The notes beneath the pieces are model-generated. The model did no database searches, was not told the origin of the DNA, and saw only the letters and a program-made list of their open reading frames with translations. From the NCBI RefSeq assembly GCF_000758725.1, contig NZ_CP009428.1, forward strand, positions 2,852,001 through 2,916,000: a stretch of DNA of 64,000 nucleotides. Reading direction: 5' to 3'. The translations under genes were made by a program, and so were the position numbers. Shown piece after piece: positions 1-8,175 of the stretch (positions within the stretch are counted from its first letter, which is position 1; each line of letters starts with the position of its first letter). The DNA comes from Paenibacillus odorifer (GTDB taxonomy: Bacteria > Bacillota > Bacilli > Paenibacillales > Paenibacillaceae).

Positions 1-456
1 CATAATGATTCCAAAACTGATGATTTAAGACATACCGAGCCCTTTACTACATATAAAGAACATTTGCTCCGGTTGATTACAGTCGCCCGAGAAGCGGGGG
101 CCTATCCGGTTCTTGTGAGCTCTGTACATCGGCGAAGATTTGATAGTGAAGAAGCAATTGTAGACACGCATGGAGATTATTTAATCGCCATACGGGAACT
201 CGCAGATACCGAGCAGGTTTCACTGATTGATTTAGCCGAGAAGAGCCGCAAGCTCTTTGAAGCTTATGGCTCAGAGGGCTCAAAAGATTTATTCATGTGG
301 AGCTATCCAGGAGAATTTATTGCGCATCCAGGTGGCGTGCAGGATAATACACATTTTCAGATTTTAGGGGCTCGTCTTCTAGCTGAGCTTATAGTGGAAG
401 GGATCCGGGAAGCCGGATTAAACGATCTCATCATTCATCTTCGTCAGGGAGAATAA
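1..456 (+). CDS. GDSL/SGNH hydrolase, rhamnogalacturonan acetylesterase-like (5' end cut off by window)
   Basis: The reading frame is open from base 1, so the start and the catalytic Ser block lie outside the window. The visible part opens with His-Asn-Asp, which fits block III (GxND) of SGNH esterases. Near the C-terminus is Asp-Asn-Thr-His-Phe, the DxxH block V that supplies the catalytic Asp and His. The pattern, including the PVLVSSVHRR strand between the blocks, matches the RhgT/YesT group that removes acetyl groups from pectic rhamnogalacturonan. The substrate is inferred from family resemblance only. A TTG at 64 is in frame but is internal. Confidence 0.75.
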   Translation, partial: HNDSKTDDLRHTEPFTTYKEHLLRLITVAREAGAYPVLVSSVHRRRFDSEEAIVDTHGDYLIAIRELADTEQVSLIDLAEKSRKLFEAYGSEGSKDLFMWSYPGEFIAHPGGVQDNTHFQILGARLLAELIVEGIREAGLNDLIIHLRQGE

Positions 457-568
457 TAATCCTAAAGGAAAAGTAAATATCTGTCGGTTCAACTTCTGTA
501 TGCAAGGTTAAGGTTAAGGAAAGAACTTAACTGGAAGACTTGCATGATAAGAAGGAGGATATCACGAT

Positions 569-1360
569 ATGGCAGATAAAAAGCTTGTAGGTAAGGTTGC
601 AGTTGTAACCGGAGGCGGCTCAGGAATTGGCCGGGCAACCGTGCTTGAGTTCGCACGTAACGGAGCCAAAGTTGTATTATTGGACAGAACTGTGGAGAAC
701 GCTGAAAAGGTTAGACAGCAAGTGGAGAAAGAGGGCGGAGAAGCCCTAGTTATCGAATGTGATGTTGCTGAACCACCACAAGTGGAAGCGGCGATAAACA
801 AGGCGGCCGCGAAATGGGGTCGTCTTGATGTTGTTTTTGCCAACGCAGGGATTAATGGGGCGATGACGCCTATTGAAACGATGGATATTGAATCTTGGGA
901 TCAGACCATTCATATTAACCTGCGTGGAACCTTCGCGACTGTAAAATATGCGATACCGCATCTAAAAGAAAGCGGAGGCAGCATCCTGATCAACAGCTCC
1001 ATTAACGGAAATCGTGTGTTTTCCAATGTTGGTTTTTCTGCTTACAGCACGACTAAGGCAGGACAGGTTGCTTTTATGAAAATGGCGGCACTGGAACTGG
1101 CTCAATTTCAAATCCGCGTAAATGCGATCTGTCCTGGGGCTATAAAGACCAATATAGATGACAACACTTTTCCATCAGAGGATCTGAAAGAAGTGAAAAT
1201 CCCAGTAGAATTTCCTGAGGGAGATCAACCGCTGGAAGAAGGTCCGGGGCGACCTGATCAAGTAGCGAAGCTGGCTCTGTTTCTGGCGTCGGAAGATTCA
1301 GATCATATTACGGGGACGGAAATTTATTGTGACGGTGCAGAGTCGCTTCTGCATGGTTAA
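569..1360 (+). CDS. Short-chain dehydrogenase/reductase (SDR), 263 aa
   Basis: Classical SDR with an NAD(P)-binding Rossmann fold. The glycine-rich TGGGSGIG motif is at residues 15-22, the NAG motif (FANAGI) near 92, the catalytic Ser in LINSSING near 142, and the YSTTK active site (Tyr-x3-Lys) near 157. An acidic Asp after the second beta strand (VVLLDR) suggests NAD rather than NADP. Length is typical for the family. The ATG is preceded by AAGGAGG at good spacing. The substrate cannot be read from the sequence. It stands alone between an esterase gene and an MgtC-type gene, with a strong hairpin downstream. Confidence 0.9.
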   Translation: MADKKLVGKVAVVTGGGSGIGRATVLEFARNGAKVVLLDRTVENAEKVRQQVEKEGGEALVIECDVAEPPQVEAAINKAAAKWGRLDVVFANAGINGAMTPIETMDIESWDQTIHINLRGTFATVKYAIPHLKESGGSILINSSINGNRVFSNVGFSAYSTTKAGQVAFMKMAALELAQFQIRVNAICPGAIKTNIDDNTFPSEDLKEVKIPVEFPEGDQPLEEGPGRPDQVAKLALFLASEDSDHITGTEIYCDGAESLLHG

Positions 1361-1387
1361 TTTTCCAACATAATCTTGACCTCTCAT

Positions 1388-1467
1388 AACGGATTCCATC
1401 CTCGTCGCTATGCCGGACCACACGGGTCGAAAGAGCATATGCGCTGAGGATGGTTATACCGTTTTTT
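1388..1467 (+). terminator. Long rod-like hairpin with U-run downstream of the SDR gene
   Basis: AACGG (1388-1392) can pair with CCGTT (1459-1463) and CCATCCTC (1396-1403) pairs perfectly with GAGGATGG (1446-1453). Inside these, CGC/GCG, ATGC/GCAT and GACC/GGTC continue the rod. A T-run follows at 1462-1467. This fits an intrinsic terminator of the SDR gene. A TATAAT -10 at 1506-1511 lies after it, so mgtC probably has its own promoter, although the -35 is weak. A regulatory leader role for mgtC is possible but not shown. Confidence 0.6.
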
Positions 1468-1541
1468 GTTGTAAAATAAAGCTAATCATTATCTCCAATT
1501 TCCGTTATAATGGAGTATCTCTGGAGAAAGGAGATTGCGAT

Positions 1542-2258
1542 ATGGATTTTCAATTGGAATCATTAATGAAGTTACTAGTGGCCATGCTGTTCGGGCTGTT
1601 CATCGGGATTGACCGACAGATCAAGCAGAAACCGCTGGGGATACGGACCAGTATGGTCATAAGCATTGCGAGCTGTCTTGTCACAGTGGTGTCTATCCAT
1701 GCCTTTGACAAGTTCGCAGGGCCAGAGCATCCAAACATGGACCCAATGAGGCTTGCGGCTCAGATTGTCAGCGGGATTGGTTTTTTGGGTGCGGGTGTTA
1801 TTCTGCGTAGAGGCGGAGATGCCATTTCGGGCCTTACTTCGGCAGCACTCATCTGGACAGCTTCTGGAATTGGTATAGCTGTGGGTGCGGGATTCTATAT
1901 TGAAGCAGCATATGCGGTTATTCTGCTGATGTTTGCTGTGAATTTAGTTCCTCATTTAATCCGCTCGCTAGGACCAGAAGTACTGAATAAACATGAAGTT
2001 TCAGTGAGGATCATTATGGAAGCTAATTTCGTGCTTACAGAAGTGATCCAAAAAATCGAGCGGCCTCAGGTCAGCTCGCAGCGTAGTACTAGAGGTCCAT
2101 CCCGAGCGATTCGAAGAATGAAAATTAAAGATTTGGAAGATGGCAGACAAATGATCGATATGGTGATCTCAGCCCCGGATCGAGATTACGCAACAGAAAT
2201 TTATTACGATGTGAAGAAAATTGAACATGTAATGAGCGTAGAAGTGGAGCAATTGTAA
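1542..2258 (+). CDS. MgtC/SapB family inner-membrane protein, 238 aa
   Basis: The N-terminal two thirds carry several membrane segments and the MgtC/SapB signatures: GLFIGIDRQ (family usually has Glu where Asp is seen), GIRTSMVIS, and AAQIVSGIGFLGAGVILR. The last ~75 residues form a soluble tail ending in an acidic beta-rich region. MgtC proteins are linked to Mg2+ limitation and, in some bacteria, to inhibition of ATP synthase; the precise job of Firmicute members is unsettled. ATG at 1542 is chosen because GGAGAAAGGAG lies just upstream. The frame is open back to 1410 but that region is a terminator and promoter. Confidence 0.88.
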   Translation: MDFQLESLMKLLVAMLFGLFIGIDRQIKQKPLGIRTSMVISIASCLVTVVSIHAFDKFAGPEHPNMDPMRLAAQIVSGIGFLGAGVILRRGGDAISGLTSAALIWTASGIGIAVGAGFYIEAAYAVILLMFAVNLVPHLIRSLGPEVLNKHEVSVRIIMEANFVLTEVIQKIERPQVSSQRSTRGPSRAIRRMKIKDLEDGRQMIDMVISAPDRDYATEIYYDVKKIEHVMSVEVEQL

Positions 2259-2342
2259 AAAGAGCATGTCACCTCATGACTAGATGTGGTAATCTATCAA
2301 GTGGAGACAATTATCAGACACTGGAAGGGAGAACAATATATT

Positions 2343-3332
2343 ATGTCAATCACAGCGTATGAAGGACAATATGAAGGAGAAGCAGCTATCTGGTTGAAAG
2401 CCGGTCGTTATGAGGCAGCTATTCTGCCAGGCATTGGCGGCAACCTGATCTGTTTCCGTGATACCGAAAACGGATATCGCTTCCTGCATGAGCCTGGAGC
2501 TGAAGAAATGGAAGCCTTCAAGGCAAGTCCGGGGATTCACGGAATTCCTGTATTATTTCCTCCAAATCGTTATGAGGATGGTAAATTTCCATGGAATGGT
2601 CAAACTTATCAATTCCCCGTAAATGAAGTTGCAACGGGCAACCATTTACACGGATTTTTACATACTGCAGCTTGGGAAGTCGAAGAATTTGGCAGCGGTA
2701 AGACTGAAAGCTTCGTAACCGTATTCATCAAGGTGGATGAGAATCATCCTTCTTATCAATATTTGCCACATAAGTATACGATCAAATTGCGTTATACCCT
2801 CGGCGAAGGAGGATTATCTCAACAGGTGCTGGTACACAATGATGGAGATGACGTGATGCCTTGCTTGCTGGCATTCCACACTGCCATTAACGCACCATTC
2901 GCACCAGGAAGCTCGGCACAAGATTACCGCGTAAAAGCTACTATTGGCGAGCGCTGGGAGCTTAACGACCGCATGCTGCCAACAGGCAAATTCCAGGCGT
3001 TGGAGCCAGGAGAAGTTCAGCTTCGTGAAGAAGGTGTGAATCCATATTTTGCATCGATGGACAATCACTACACGGCTGTACCTCAGAACGGACGCAACCG
3101 GATGGAGCTTACCGATAGCAAAGCTGGAGTAACCTTGGTGTACGATGTAGGGACTTCGTACAAACAATGGATGATCTGGAATAACGGTGCTACAGAACAG
3201 TTCTTCTGCCCTGAGCCACAAATTAACTTGGTGAATGCGCCAATGGTAGACCTTCCTGCTGATGATATCGGCTTGTTCAGCCTGAAACCAGGCGAATATT
3301 GGGAAGAAAGCAGCCGCCTGTACGTAAAATAG
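2343..3332 (+). CDS. Aldose 1-epimerase (galactose mutarotase) family, 329 aa
   Basis: Beta-sandwich sugar mutarotase that would interconvert alpha and beta anomers in the cytoplasm. Visible family marks are the NHLHGFLH segment (catalytic-site His near residue 100), a second conserved His in LLAFHTAINAPF, and the acidic CPEPQINLVNAP segment near the C-terminus that holds the general-base Glu. Length is normal. ATG at 2343 follows GGAAGGGAGAAC, a good ribosome binding site; an upstream in-frame extension to 2286 has none. It converges on thrS and shares a terminator with it. The specific sugar is not evident. Confidence 0.87.
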   Translation: MSITAYEGQYEGEAAIWLKAGRYEAAILPGIGGNLICFRDTENGYRFLHEPGAEEMEAFKASPGIHGIPVLFPPNRYEDGKFPWNGQTYQFPVNEVATGNHLHGFLHTAAWEVEEFGSGKTESFVTVFIKVDENHPSYQYLPHKYTIKLRYTLGEGGLSQQVLVHNDGDDVMPCLLAFHTAINAPFAPGSSAQDYRVKATIGERWELNDRMLPTGKFQALEPGEVQLREEGVNPYFASMDNHYTAVPQNGRNRMELTDSKAGVTLVYDVGTSYKQWMIWNNGATEQFFCPEPQINLVNAPMVDLPADDIGLFSLKPGEYWEESSRLYVK

Positions 3333-3362
3333 AGTTCATGTGAATATGAATAGGTTATAAAG

Positions 3363-3408
3363 AAGGGGCTGTCTCAAACGTAGTTTTTCTACGATTAGAC
3401 AGCCCCTT
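3363..3408. terminator. Bidirectional terminator between the epimerase gene and thrS
   Basis: AAGGGGCTGTCT (3363-3374) is the exact reverse complement of AGACAGCCCCTT (3397-3408), giving a 12-bp stem with a 22-base loop in the gap between convergent genes. Confidence 0.8.
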
Positions 3409-3412
3409 AAAT

Positions 3413-5326
3413 TTATCTCTTACTAATAATCTCTTCATTAATCTGTTTAATGATGTCTTGGATACTCTTCGAACCAAGATCACCTTCACCACGTTTTCTT
3501 ACAGAGACAGTGTCGGAATTTTTTTCGTTCTCCCCCAGTACGAGCATGTAAGGTGCTTTTTCAAGCTGAGCTTCACGAATTTTGTAGCCTAACTTCTCAT
3601 TTCGAATATCTACTTCGACACGAATGCCAGCCTTCTCCATTTGATGCTTCACTTGCAGTGCATAGTCAACATAGTTCTCAGAGACTGGCAATAACTTCGC
3701 ATGAACAGGTGCGAGCCACAGTGGGAAAGCCCCAGCGAAATGCTCAGTAATGATCCCCATAAAACGATCGATCGACCCATACACAGCGCGATGGATTACG
3801 ACCGGGCGATGTTTAAGATTATCTTCCCCGATGTAAGTAAGATCGAATTTCTCTGGCATTTGCCAATCTAGTTGGATTGTTCCACATTGCCAGCTTCGTT
3901 TTAGCGCATCTAGGATATGGAAATCAATCTTAGGTCCATAGAACGCGCCATCCCCTTCATTCACACGATATTCGATCCCGAGATTGTCTAATACATTTTG
4001 TAAAGATTGTTCAGCCTGATCCCATAACTCTTCAGACCCCATATAATCTGCCGGCCGAGTAGATAATTCAATCTTATACTCAAAGCCGAACACTTGATAA
4101 ATATGGTCAATCAGTGAGATTACCCGTCTTATTTCATCCTCGATTTGCTCTGGCAAAACGAAGAGGTGAGCATCATCCTGGCAGAAAGTGCGGACTCTCA
4201 TCATCCCGTTAAGTGCTCCAGAATATTCATGGCGATGCACTTGACCGAATTCCGAGATACGGATAGGCAGTTCCCGGTAGGAATGCAGATTGTTTTTGAA
4301 AATTAGCATATGCCCAGGGCAGTTCATCGGCTTAAGGGCAAATTTTGTTTCATCTACATTTGTGAAATACATATTGTCCTTGTAGTGATCCCAGTGCCCC
4401 GACTGCTCCCAAAGCCGATTGTTCATCATCAGCGGTGTACGAACTTCATCGTAATCTCTCTGTCTTTGTAATTCCCGGGCAAAGTTCTCAAGCTCTGTAC
4501 GGATTGTCATTCCCTTGGGAAGATAGAAGGGCATGCCTGGCGCTTCTTCAGAGAACATGAACAACTCAAGTTCTTTGCCGAGCTTACGGTGGTCACGTTT
4601 TTTAGCTTCTTCAAGAAACAGTAAATGTTCCTCTAACTGCGCTTTTTTAGGAAAGGCAGTTCCATAAATACGTTGCAGCATTTTGTTATTGGAATCTCCA
4701 CGCCAGTAGGCACCCGCTACATTCAACAGCTTAAAGGCTTTGACCAAGCCAGTTGAGGGAAGATGTGGTCCACGGCAAAGATCGGAGAATTCACCTTGAT
4801 CATAAATAGTTAATACTGTGTCTGCCGGCAGATCATGAATAAGCTCCAGCTTTAAAGGCTCATTCAACTCTTCAAAAAGTTTAATGGCCTCTGCGCGGCT
4901 CACCACACGGCGGACAATCTGGTGATTCTCTTGGATGATTTTCGCCATTTCTTGTTCGATTGCAGCAAGATCATCAGTGGATAGAGGTTTCTCAATATCA
5001 ATGTCATAATAGAAGCCGTCTTCGATAACAGGACCTATGCCTAGCTGGACAGCTTTATCTCCATATATACGTTTTATGGCCTGCGCCATGATATGTGCAG
5101 TACTGTGTCTATAAACCTCAAGACCGTCTTTGCTATCCAACGTAACAATATCGAGCCGGCAATCATGTTCGATCGCTTGGTTTAGATCAACAGATTTTCC
5201 ATCAATTTTTCCAGCTACAGCATTTTTTTTCAGACTGGTACTTATGGCACCTGCTGCTTCTTTAATCGTTGTTCCTTGCAGTACCTCTCTAATTGTTCCA
5301 TCTTGCAGTGTTACCTTGATCTTCAT
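3413..5326 (-). CDS. thrS: Threonyl-tRNA synthetase, 637 aa
   Basis: Class II aminoacyl-tRNA synthetase that charges tRNA-Thr. Domain order is complete: N-terminal TGS domain (about 1-60), the editing/SAD domain with HxxxH (HSTAH near 75) and the CRGPHLPSTG segment, the catalytic core with zinc ligands in MNCPGHMLIF and later His residues, class II motif 2 around RHEYSGALNGMMRVR, motif 3 in VIHRAVYGSIDRF, and a C-terminal anticodon-binding domain. Length matches the family. The gene is preceded by a T-box leader, so its expression should rise when tRNA-Thr is uncharged. Confidence 0.98.
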   Translation of the reverse strand: MKIKVTLQDGTIREVLQGTTIKEAAGAISTSLKKNAVAGKIDGKSVDLNQAIEHDCRLDIVTLDSKDGLEVYRHSTAHIMAQAIKRIYGDKAVQLGIGPVIEDGFYYDIDIEKPLSTDDLAAIEQEMAKIIQENHQIVRRVVSRAEAIKLFEELNEPLKLELIHDLPADTVLTIYDQGEFSDLCRGPHLPSTGLVKAFKLLNVAGAYWRGDSNNKMLQRIYGTAFPKKAQLEEHLLFLEEAKKRDHRKLGKELELFMFSEEAPGMPFYLPKGMTIRTELENFARELQRQRDYDEVRTPLMMNNRLWEQSGHWDHYKDNMYFTNVDETKFALKPMNCPGHMLIFKNNLHSYRELPIRISEFGQVHRHEYSGALNGMMRVRTFCQDDAHLFVLPEQIEDEIRRVISLIDHIYQVFGFEYKIELSTRPADYMGSEELWDQAEQSLQNVLDNLGIEYRVNEGDGAFYGPKIDFHILDALKRSWQCGTIQLDWQMPEKFDLTYIGEDNLKHRPVVIHRAVYGSIDRFMGIITEHFAGAFPLWLAPVHAKLLPVSENYVDYALQVKHQMEKAGIRVEVDIRNEKLGYKIREAQLEKAPYMLVLGENEKNSDTVSVRKRGEGDLGSKSIQDIIKQINEEIISKR

Positions 5327-5339
5327 GATTTTAGCCTCC

Positions 5340-5643
5340 GTTTCTCAAATATTGTTAGTTGTGAACGCAAAAAAACGCATCTCTCCCAGAAAGGGACGAG
5401 TGCGTTCAGCTCGTGGTTCCACCCTAATTCGACCTGTCACATGGACAGGACCTCATTGGTATCCGATATCGGGGATAAATCGGTGCCGCATACTACCGAA
5501 AAACAAAGTTCTACGGATTCAGCGTCACGGCTACAAAGGGGTAACTTCACAACCGGTAACTGGAGAAGCTTGCAGCCTGGACTTCTCTCTCTGGACAGTT
5601 CGTGTAGGAAATCATGTCTTTGATCATTGCCATATTCTGTTGC
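5340..5643 (-). ncRNA. T-box leader (tRNA-Thr responsive) of thrS
   Basis: Read on the minus strand, 5425-5412 is AGGGTGGAACCACG, the T-box sequence that pairs with the tRNA acceptor end. Just downstream lies an intrinsic terminator: ACGCAT/TGCGT arms around 5375-5405 with TCTCCC/GGGA inside and a run of seven T's. Upstream are stem-I features: a GAGAGAAG block, a GGCTGCAAG apical-loop-like segment, and GTGAAGTTACCCC, in which ACC (plus-strand 5540-5542) is a plausible threonine specifier codon. The specifier assignment is inference; the T-box and terminator are seen directly. Confidence 0.92.
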
Positions 5644-5649
5644 TAGTTA

Positions 5650-5679
5650 ATATTACTCAATAGTATTCGATAAAGTCAA
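5650..5679 (-). promoter_or_regulatory. Sigma-A promoter for the thrS T-box leader
   Basis: On the minus strand TTGACT (5679-5674) and TAATAT (5655-5650) are separated by 18 bases, placing the transcript start close to the beginning of the T-box leader. Confidence 0.7.
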
Positions 5680-5798
5680 GGGGGGAGGTGCACAGAAAGC
5701 GGATGATCGTTTCTCCGCGTTCTTCATTTGCTTATTGGTAAAGGAAATGAGGAAGGGCTTGGCGAATTTATATTTCAACATGCTTAAGGAGGATTGTA

Positions 5799-6467
5799 AT
5801 GCAGATTATTGCCATGCTGACGATGCTAATCGACCATATTGGCTATATCTTTTTCCCGGAGAATCTTGCTTGGAGATATGTAGGGAGAATAGCTTTTCCG
5901 ATTTATTGTTATGGGCTTGTGCAGGGACATATCCATACTTCATCCAGACCTAAATATTTATTACGGTTGCTCTTGATAGCGATTATTGCTCAGATTCCCT
6001 ATAATTTAGCGCTAAATTCTGGTGGCTGGAACGTGGTGTTTACGTTATTGCTGTCGGCAATCGTACTGGTTATTTTGGACAAACTGCCTTCACTATGGCT
6101 AGGTATACCTGTGGTAATTGCTGCTATAGTGTTAATGGATTATTACCCTATAGATTATAACGCGTACGGTTTGCTCTTAGTATTGATTTTTCGTTATACG
6201 AAATCGTACTGGCTTGTTGGAGCCCATTTGGCACTGAATCTATTCTATATGTTTTATAATTATTGGGTTGTACAGATGCTAAGTATTTTACCTACCTTGC
6301 TGATTGCTTTTACGCCTTTGATTTGGAATCGCTTGGAGCGGCATCGGGTTCCGCGCTGGGTGTGGTGGTCATTTTATCCTGCACATTTACTGATGTTGGC
6401 AATAGTTAAGGCTGTAATTTACAAGGAATGGGCTCAGATCGAATGGCGAAGTTTGTTGAATATTTAA
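5799..6467 (+). CDS. TraX-family integral membrane protein, 222 aa
   Basis: Highly hydrophobic protein with about seven predicted membrane segments. The opening MLTMLIDHIG and the GRIAFPIYCYGLVQGH segment match the TraX family (PF05857), named for the F-pilin acetylase. Chromosomal Firmicute members are common and of unknown function; an acyltransferase role on a surface molecule is an inference from the family name. Length fits the family. ATG at 5799 follows TAAGGAGG. No conjugation genes lie nearby, so a link with plasmid transfer is unlikely. Confidence 0.8.
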   Translation: MQIIAMLTMLIDHIGYIFFPENLAWRYVGRIAFPIYCYGLVQGHIHTSSRPKYLLRLLLIAIIAQIPYNLALNSGGWNVVFTLLLSAIVLVILDKLPSLWLGIPVVIAAIVLMDYYPIDYNAYGLLLVLIFRYTKSYWLVGAHLALNLFYMFYNYWVVQMLSILPTLLIAFTPLIWNRLERHRVPRWVWWSFYPAHLLMLAIVKAVIYKEWAQIEWRSLLNI

Positions 6468-6559
6468 ACATTTTACAATAAAAGGAACTTTGATTTACAA
6501 AACTTACCTTAGCTGAGATAATGGATTGATTTCACAAAATAAGATGAAGGAGACATGCT

Positions 6560-8077
6560 ATGAGTAGAGTTAAAGCAAAAATGAAGTGGTTTTTGCCTTT
6601 TGTCGCACTGATGCTAGTTCTTGCCGGCTGTCAGTCGGTAGGGGGGTTCGATGTTAATAAGGCGTTGATTGGGGATGTTGATGTTAAATCATCAGAATCC
6701 AGTATGACTTTTTCCATGAATGCTGAGCCCATAGAGGGAATTAGCGCGGAAGATAAGGAAATGGTTGATCTTATTAATTCTTTTTCCTTGAATATTAGTA
6801 AAGCTAAGTTACAAGATAATGGGAGTTTATCGGCCCAAGGAACTGTTGGTTATAAACAATTGGATATTCCATTCACCTTGTTTATGGACAAACAAACACT
6901 TGCTTTTACAGTTGAAGGAGCAAAACAACCGTTCTACTTCCCTGTACAAGGATACGATGAAATCTTAGGTGAAGTAGGCTTGGATACGGCAAAAGCTGAA
7001 GATGTCAGTAAGCTGTTGACGAAATTCGTTGTTAAGAATCTTCCTAATCCTGGCGTAATCAACATTACACCGGTTAGTGATGCTGTGTATGGCGAGCAGT
7101 TGAACATGACGAAGCTGCATGCAGAAGTGACTGGTGATGAGCTTCCTGCACTGTTAAAAGGCTTCCTGAAGTCTGTCTCCAAAGACACAGAAGGTTTTAC
7201 TGAATTGGTAGGTGGTCTTTACGACTATCTGTACCCTGTGATCAAAGCTATGGATGAAGACGGTTCTGGCGATATTTTCAATCTTGGATTCGGAGATATT
7301 CCACTGGATGATAAAGAAGCTGTCGTAACTGTATTGCATGATGCTGCCAAATTGGCTGTTGATGCATTGCTGCTAGTATATGACAATCAAGTGGACAGTC
7401 TTTACAAATCAACTCCTGAGATTAAGACTGTGTTGAGTAAGGATACGAAGTTATCTGTTGATATTTTCGTTGATAGTGCTCTGCATGTGCGTAAACAGAA
7501 TGTTGATCTGAAAGTGGCGCTTCCGGGTACCGAGGATTTCCCACTGAAGAGTCTCTCGCTTAAAGCTTCCAGTCAGGTTTGGAACATTGGCGGTGCTGTA
7601 ACTGCTGATCCAATCAGCACTGAAGGTGCACTTGATATTTCTTCCGGGCTTACACCTGGAGAGACTTTGAGAAACTTTGCCCCAGATTCTGATGTATATC
7701 GTATATTGAAGGATGATCTGGGCATTACGAAGAGAACCATTGTTATCGAACCTGATGACGAATATTATTACCCGATTGTAGACAAGAACACTACTTATAT
7801 CCCACTGCGTTATTTGGCAGAAGATTTAGATGCTACTGTAGAATGGGATACTGTCAATCGTGCAATTAACGTTACTGATGGTGTGTACGGAGATAAACTG
7901 GTGTTCAAAATCGGTTCTTCCGAAGCCTTGATTAACGGCACGGCTGTAAAGCTTGCCCAACCTGTATTTGTTGACGAGTATGGCGATGCATATGTATCCT
8001 TGCGTCTGCTTGCTGAAGCGCTTCATGCTACTGTGTCGGTAGATGAAGATGGTTGGATTACTATTGTACGGAACTAG
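6560..8077 (+). CDS. Lipoprotein with C-terminal copper-amine-oxidase-N domain, 505 aa
   Basis: A type II signal peptide ends in the lipobox LAGC with Cys24 as the lipidation site. Residues about 30-390 are a beta-rich region of unrecognised function, with many acidic and polar residues. The last ~110 residues carry two copies of the 'YIPLRYLAEDL..TVEWD' / 'YVSLRLLAEALHATVSVD' pattern of the Cu_amine_oxidN1 domain, which in Paenibacillus and relatives is a common extracellular module and not an oxidase by itself. Ribosome site GAAGGAGA precedes the ATG. A strong terminator follows, so it is a single-gene unit. Confidence 0.82.
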   Translation: MSRVKAKMKWFLPFVALMLVLAGCQSVGGFDVNKALIGDVDVKSSESSMTFSMNAEPIEGISAEDKEMVDLINSFSLNISKAKLQDNGSLSAQGTVGYKQLDIPFTLFMDKQTLAFTVEGAKQPFYFPVQGYDEILGEVGLDTAKAEDVSKLLTKFVVKNLPNPGVINITPVSDAVYGEQLNMTKLHAEVTGDELPALLKGFLKSVSKDTEGFTELVGGLYDYLYPVIKAMDEDGSGDIFNLGFGDIPLDDKEAVVTVLHDAAKLAVDALLLVYDNQVDSLYKSTPEIKTVLSKDTKLSVDIFVDSALHVRKQNVDLKVALPGTEDFPLKSLSLKASSQVWNIGGAVTADPISTEGALDISSGLTPGETLRNFAPDSDVYRILKDDLGITKRTIVIEPDDEYYYPIVDKNTTYIPLRYLAEDLDATVEWDTVNRAINVTDGVYGDKLVFKIGSSEALINGTAVKLAQPVFVDEYGDAYVSLRLLAEALHATVSVDEDGWITIVRN

Positions 8078-8106
8078 TTGCATCTTAACGATCAATTAAC
8101 ACAATA

Positions 8107-8155
8107 AACCCAGCTTCCATCTGACGCATAAATGCGAGTGGAGGCTGGGTTTTTT
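8107..8155 (+). terminator. Terminator after the copper-amine-oxidase-N lipoprotein gene
   Basis: AACCCAGC near 8107 pairs with GCTGGGTT near 8143-8151, with partial inner pairing, followed by a run of T's on the plus strand. Confidence 0.75.
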
Positions 8156-8175
8156 ATATGAAATACATAAACCAG

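Noticed and set aside
5130..5663. Long plus-strand frame across the thrS start and its leader
   Set aside because: Antisense to thrS and the T-box leader; no ribosome site, no recognisable protein.
5799..6467. Evidence for conjugation because of the TraX-like gene
   Set aside because: TraX-like proteins are common on Firmicute chromosomes; no other transfer gene nearby.
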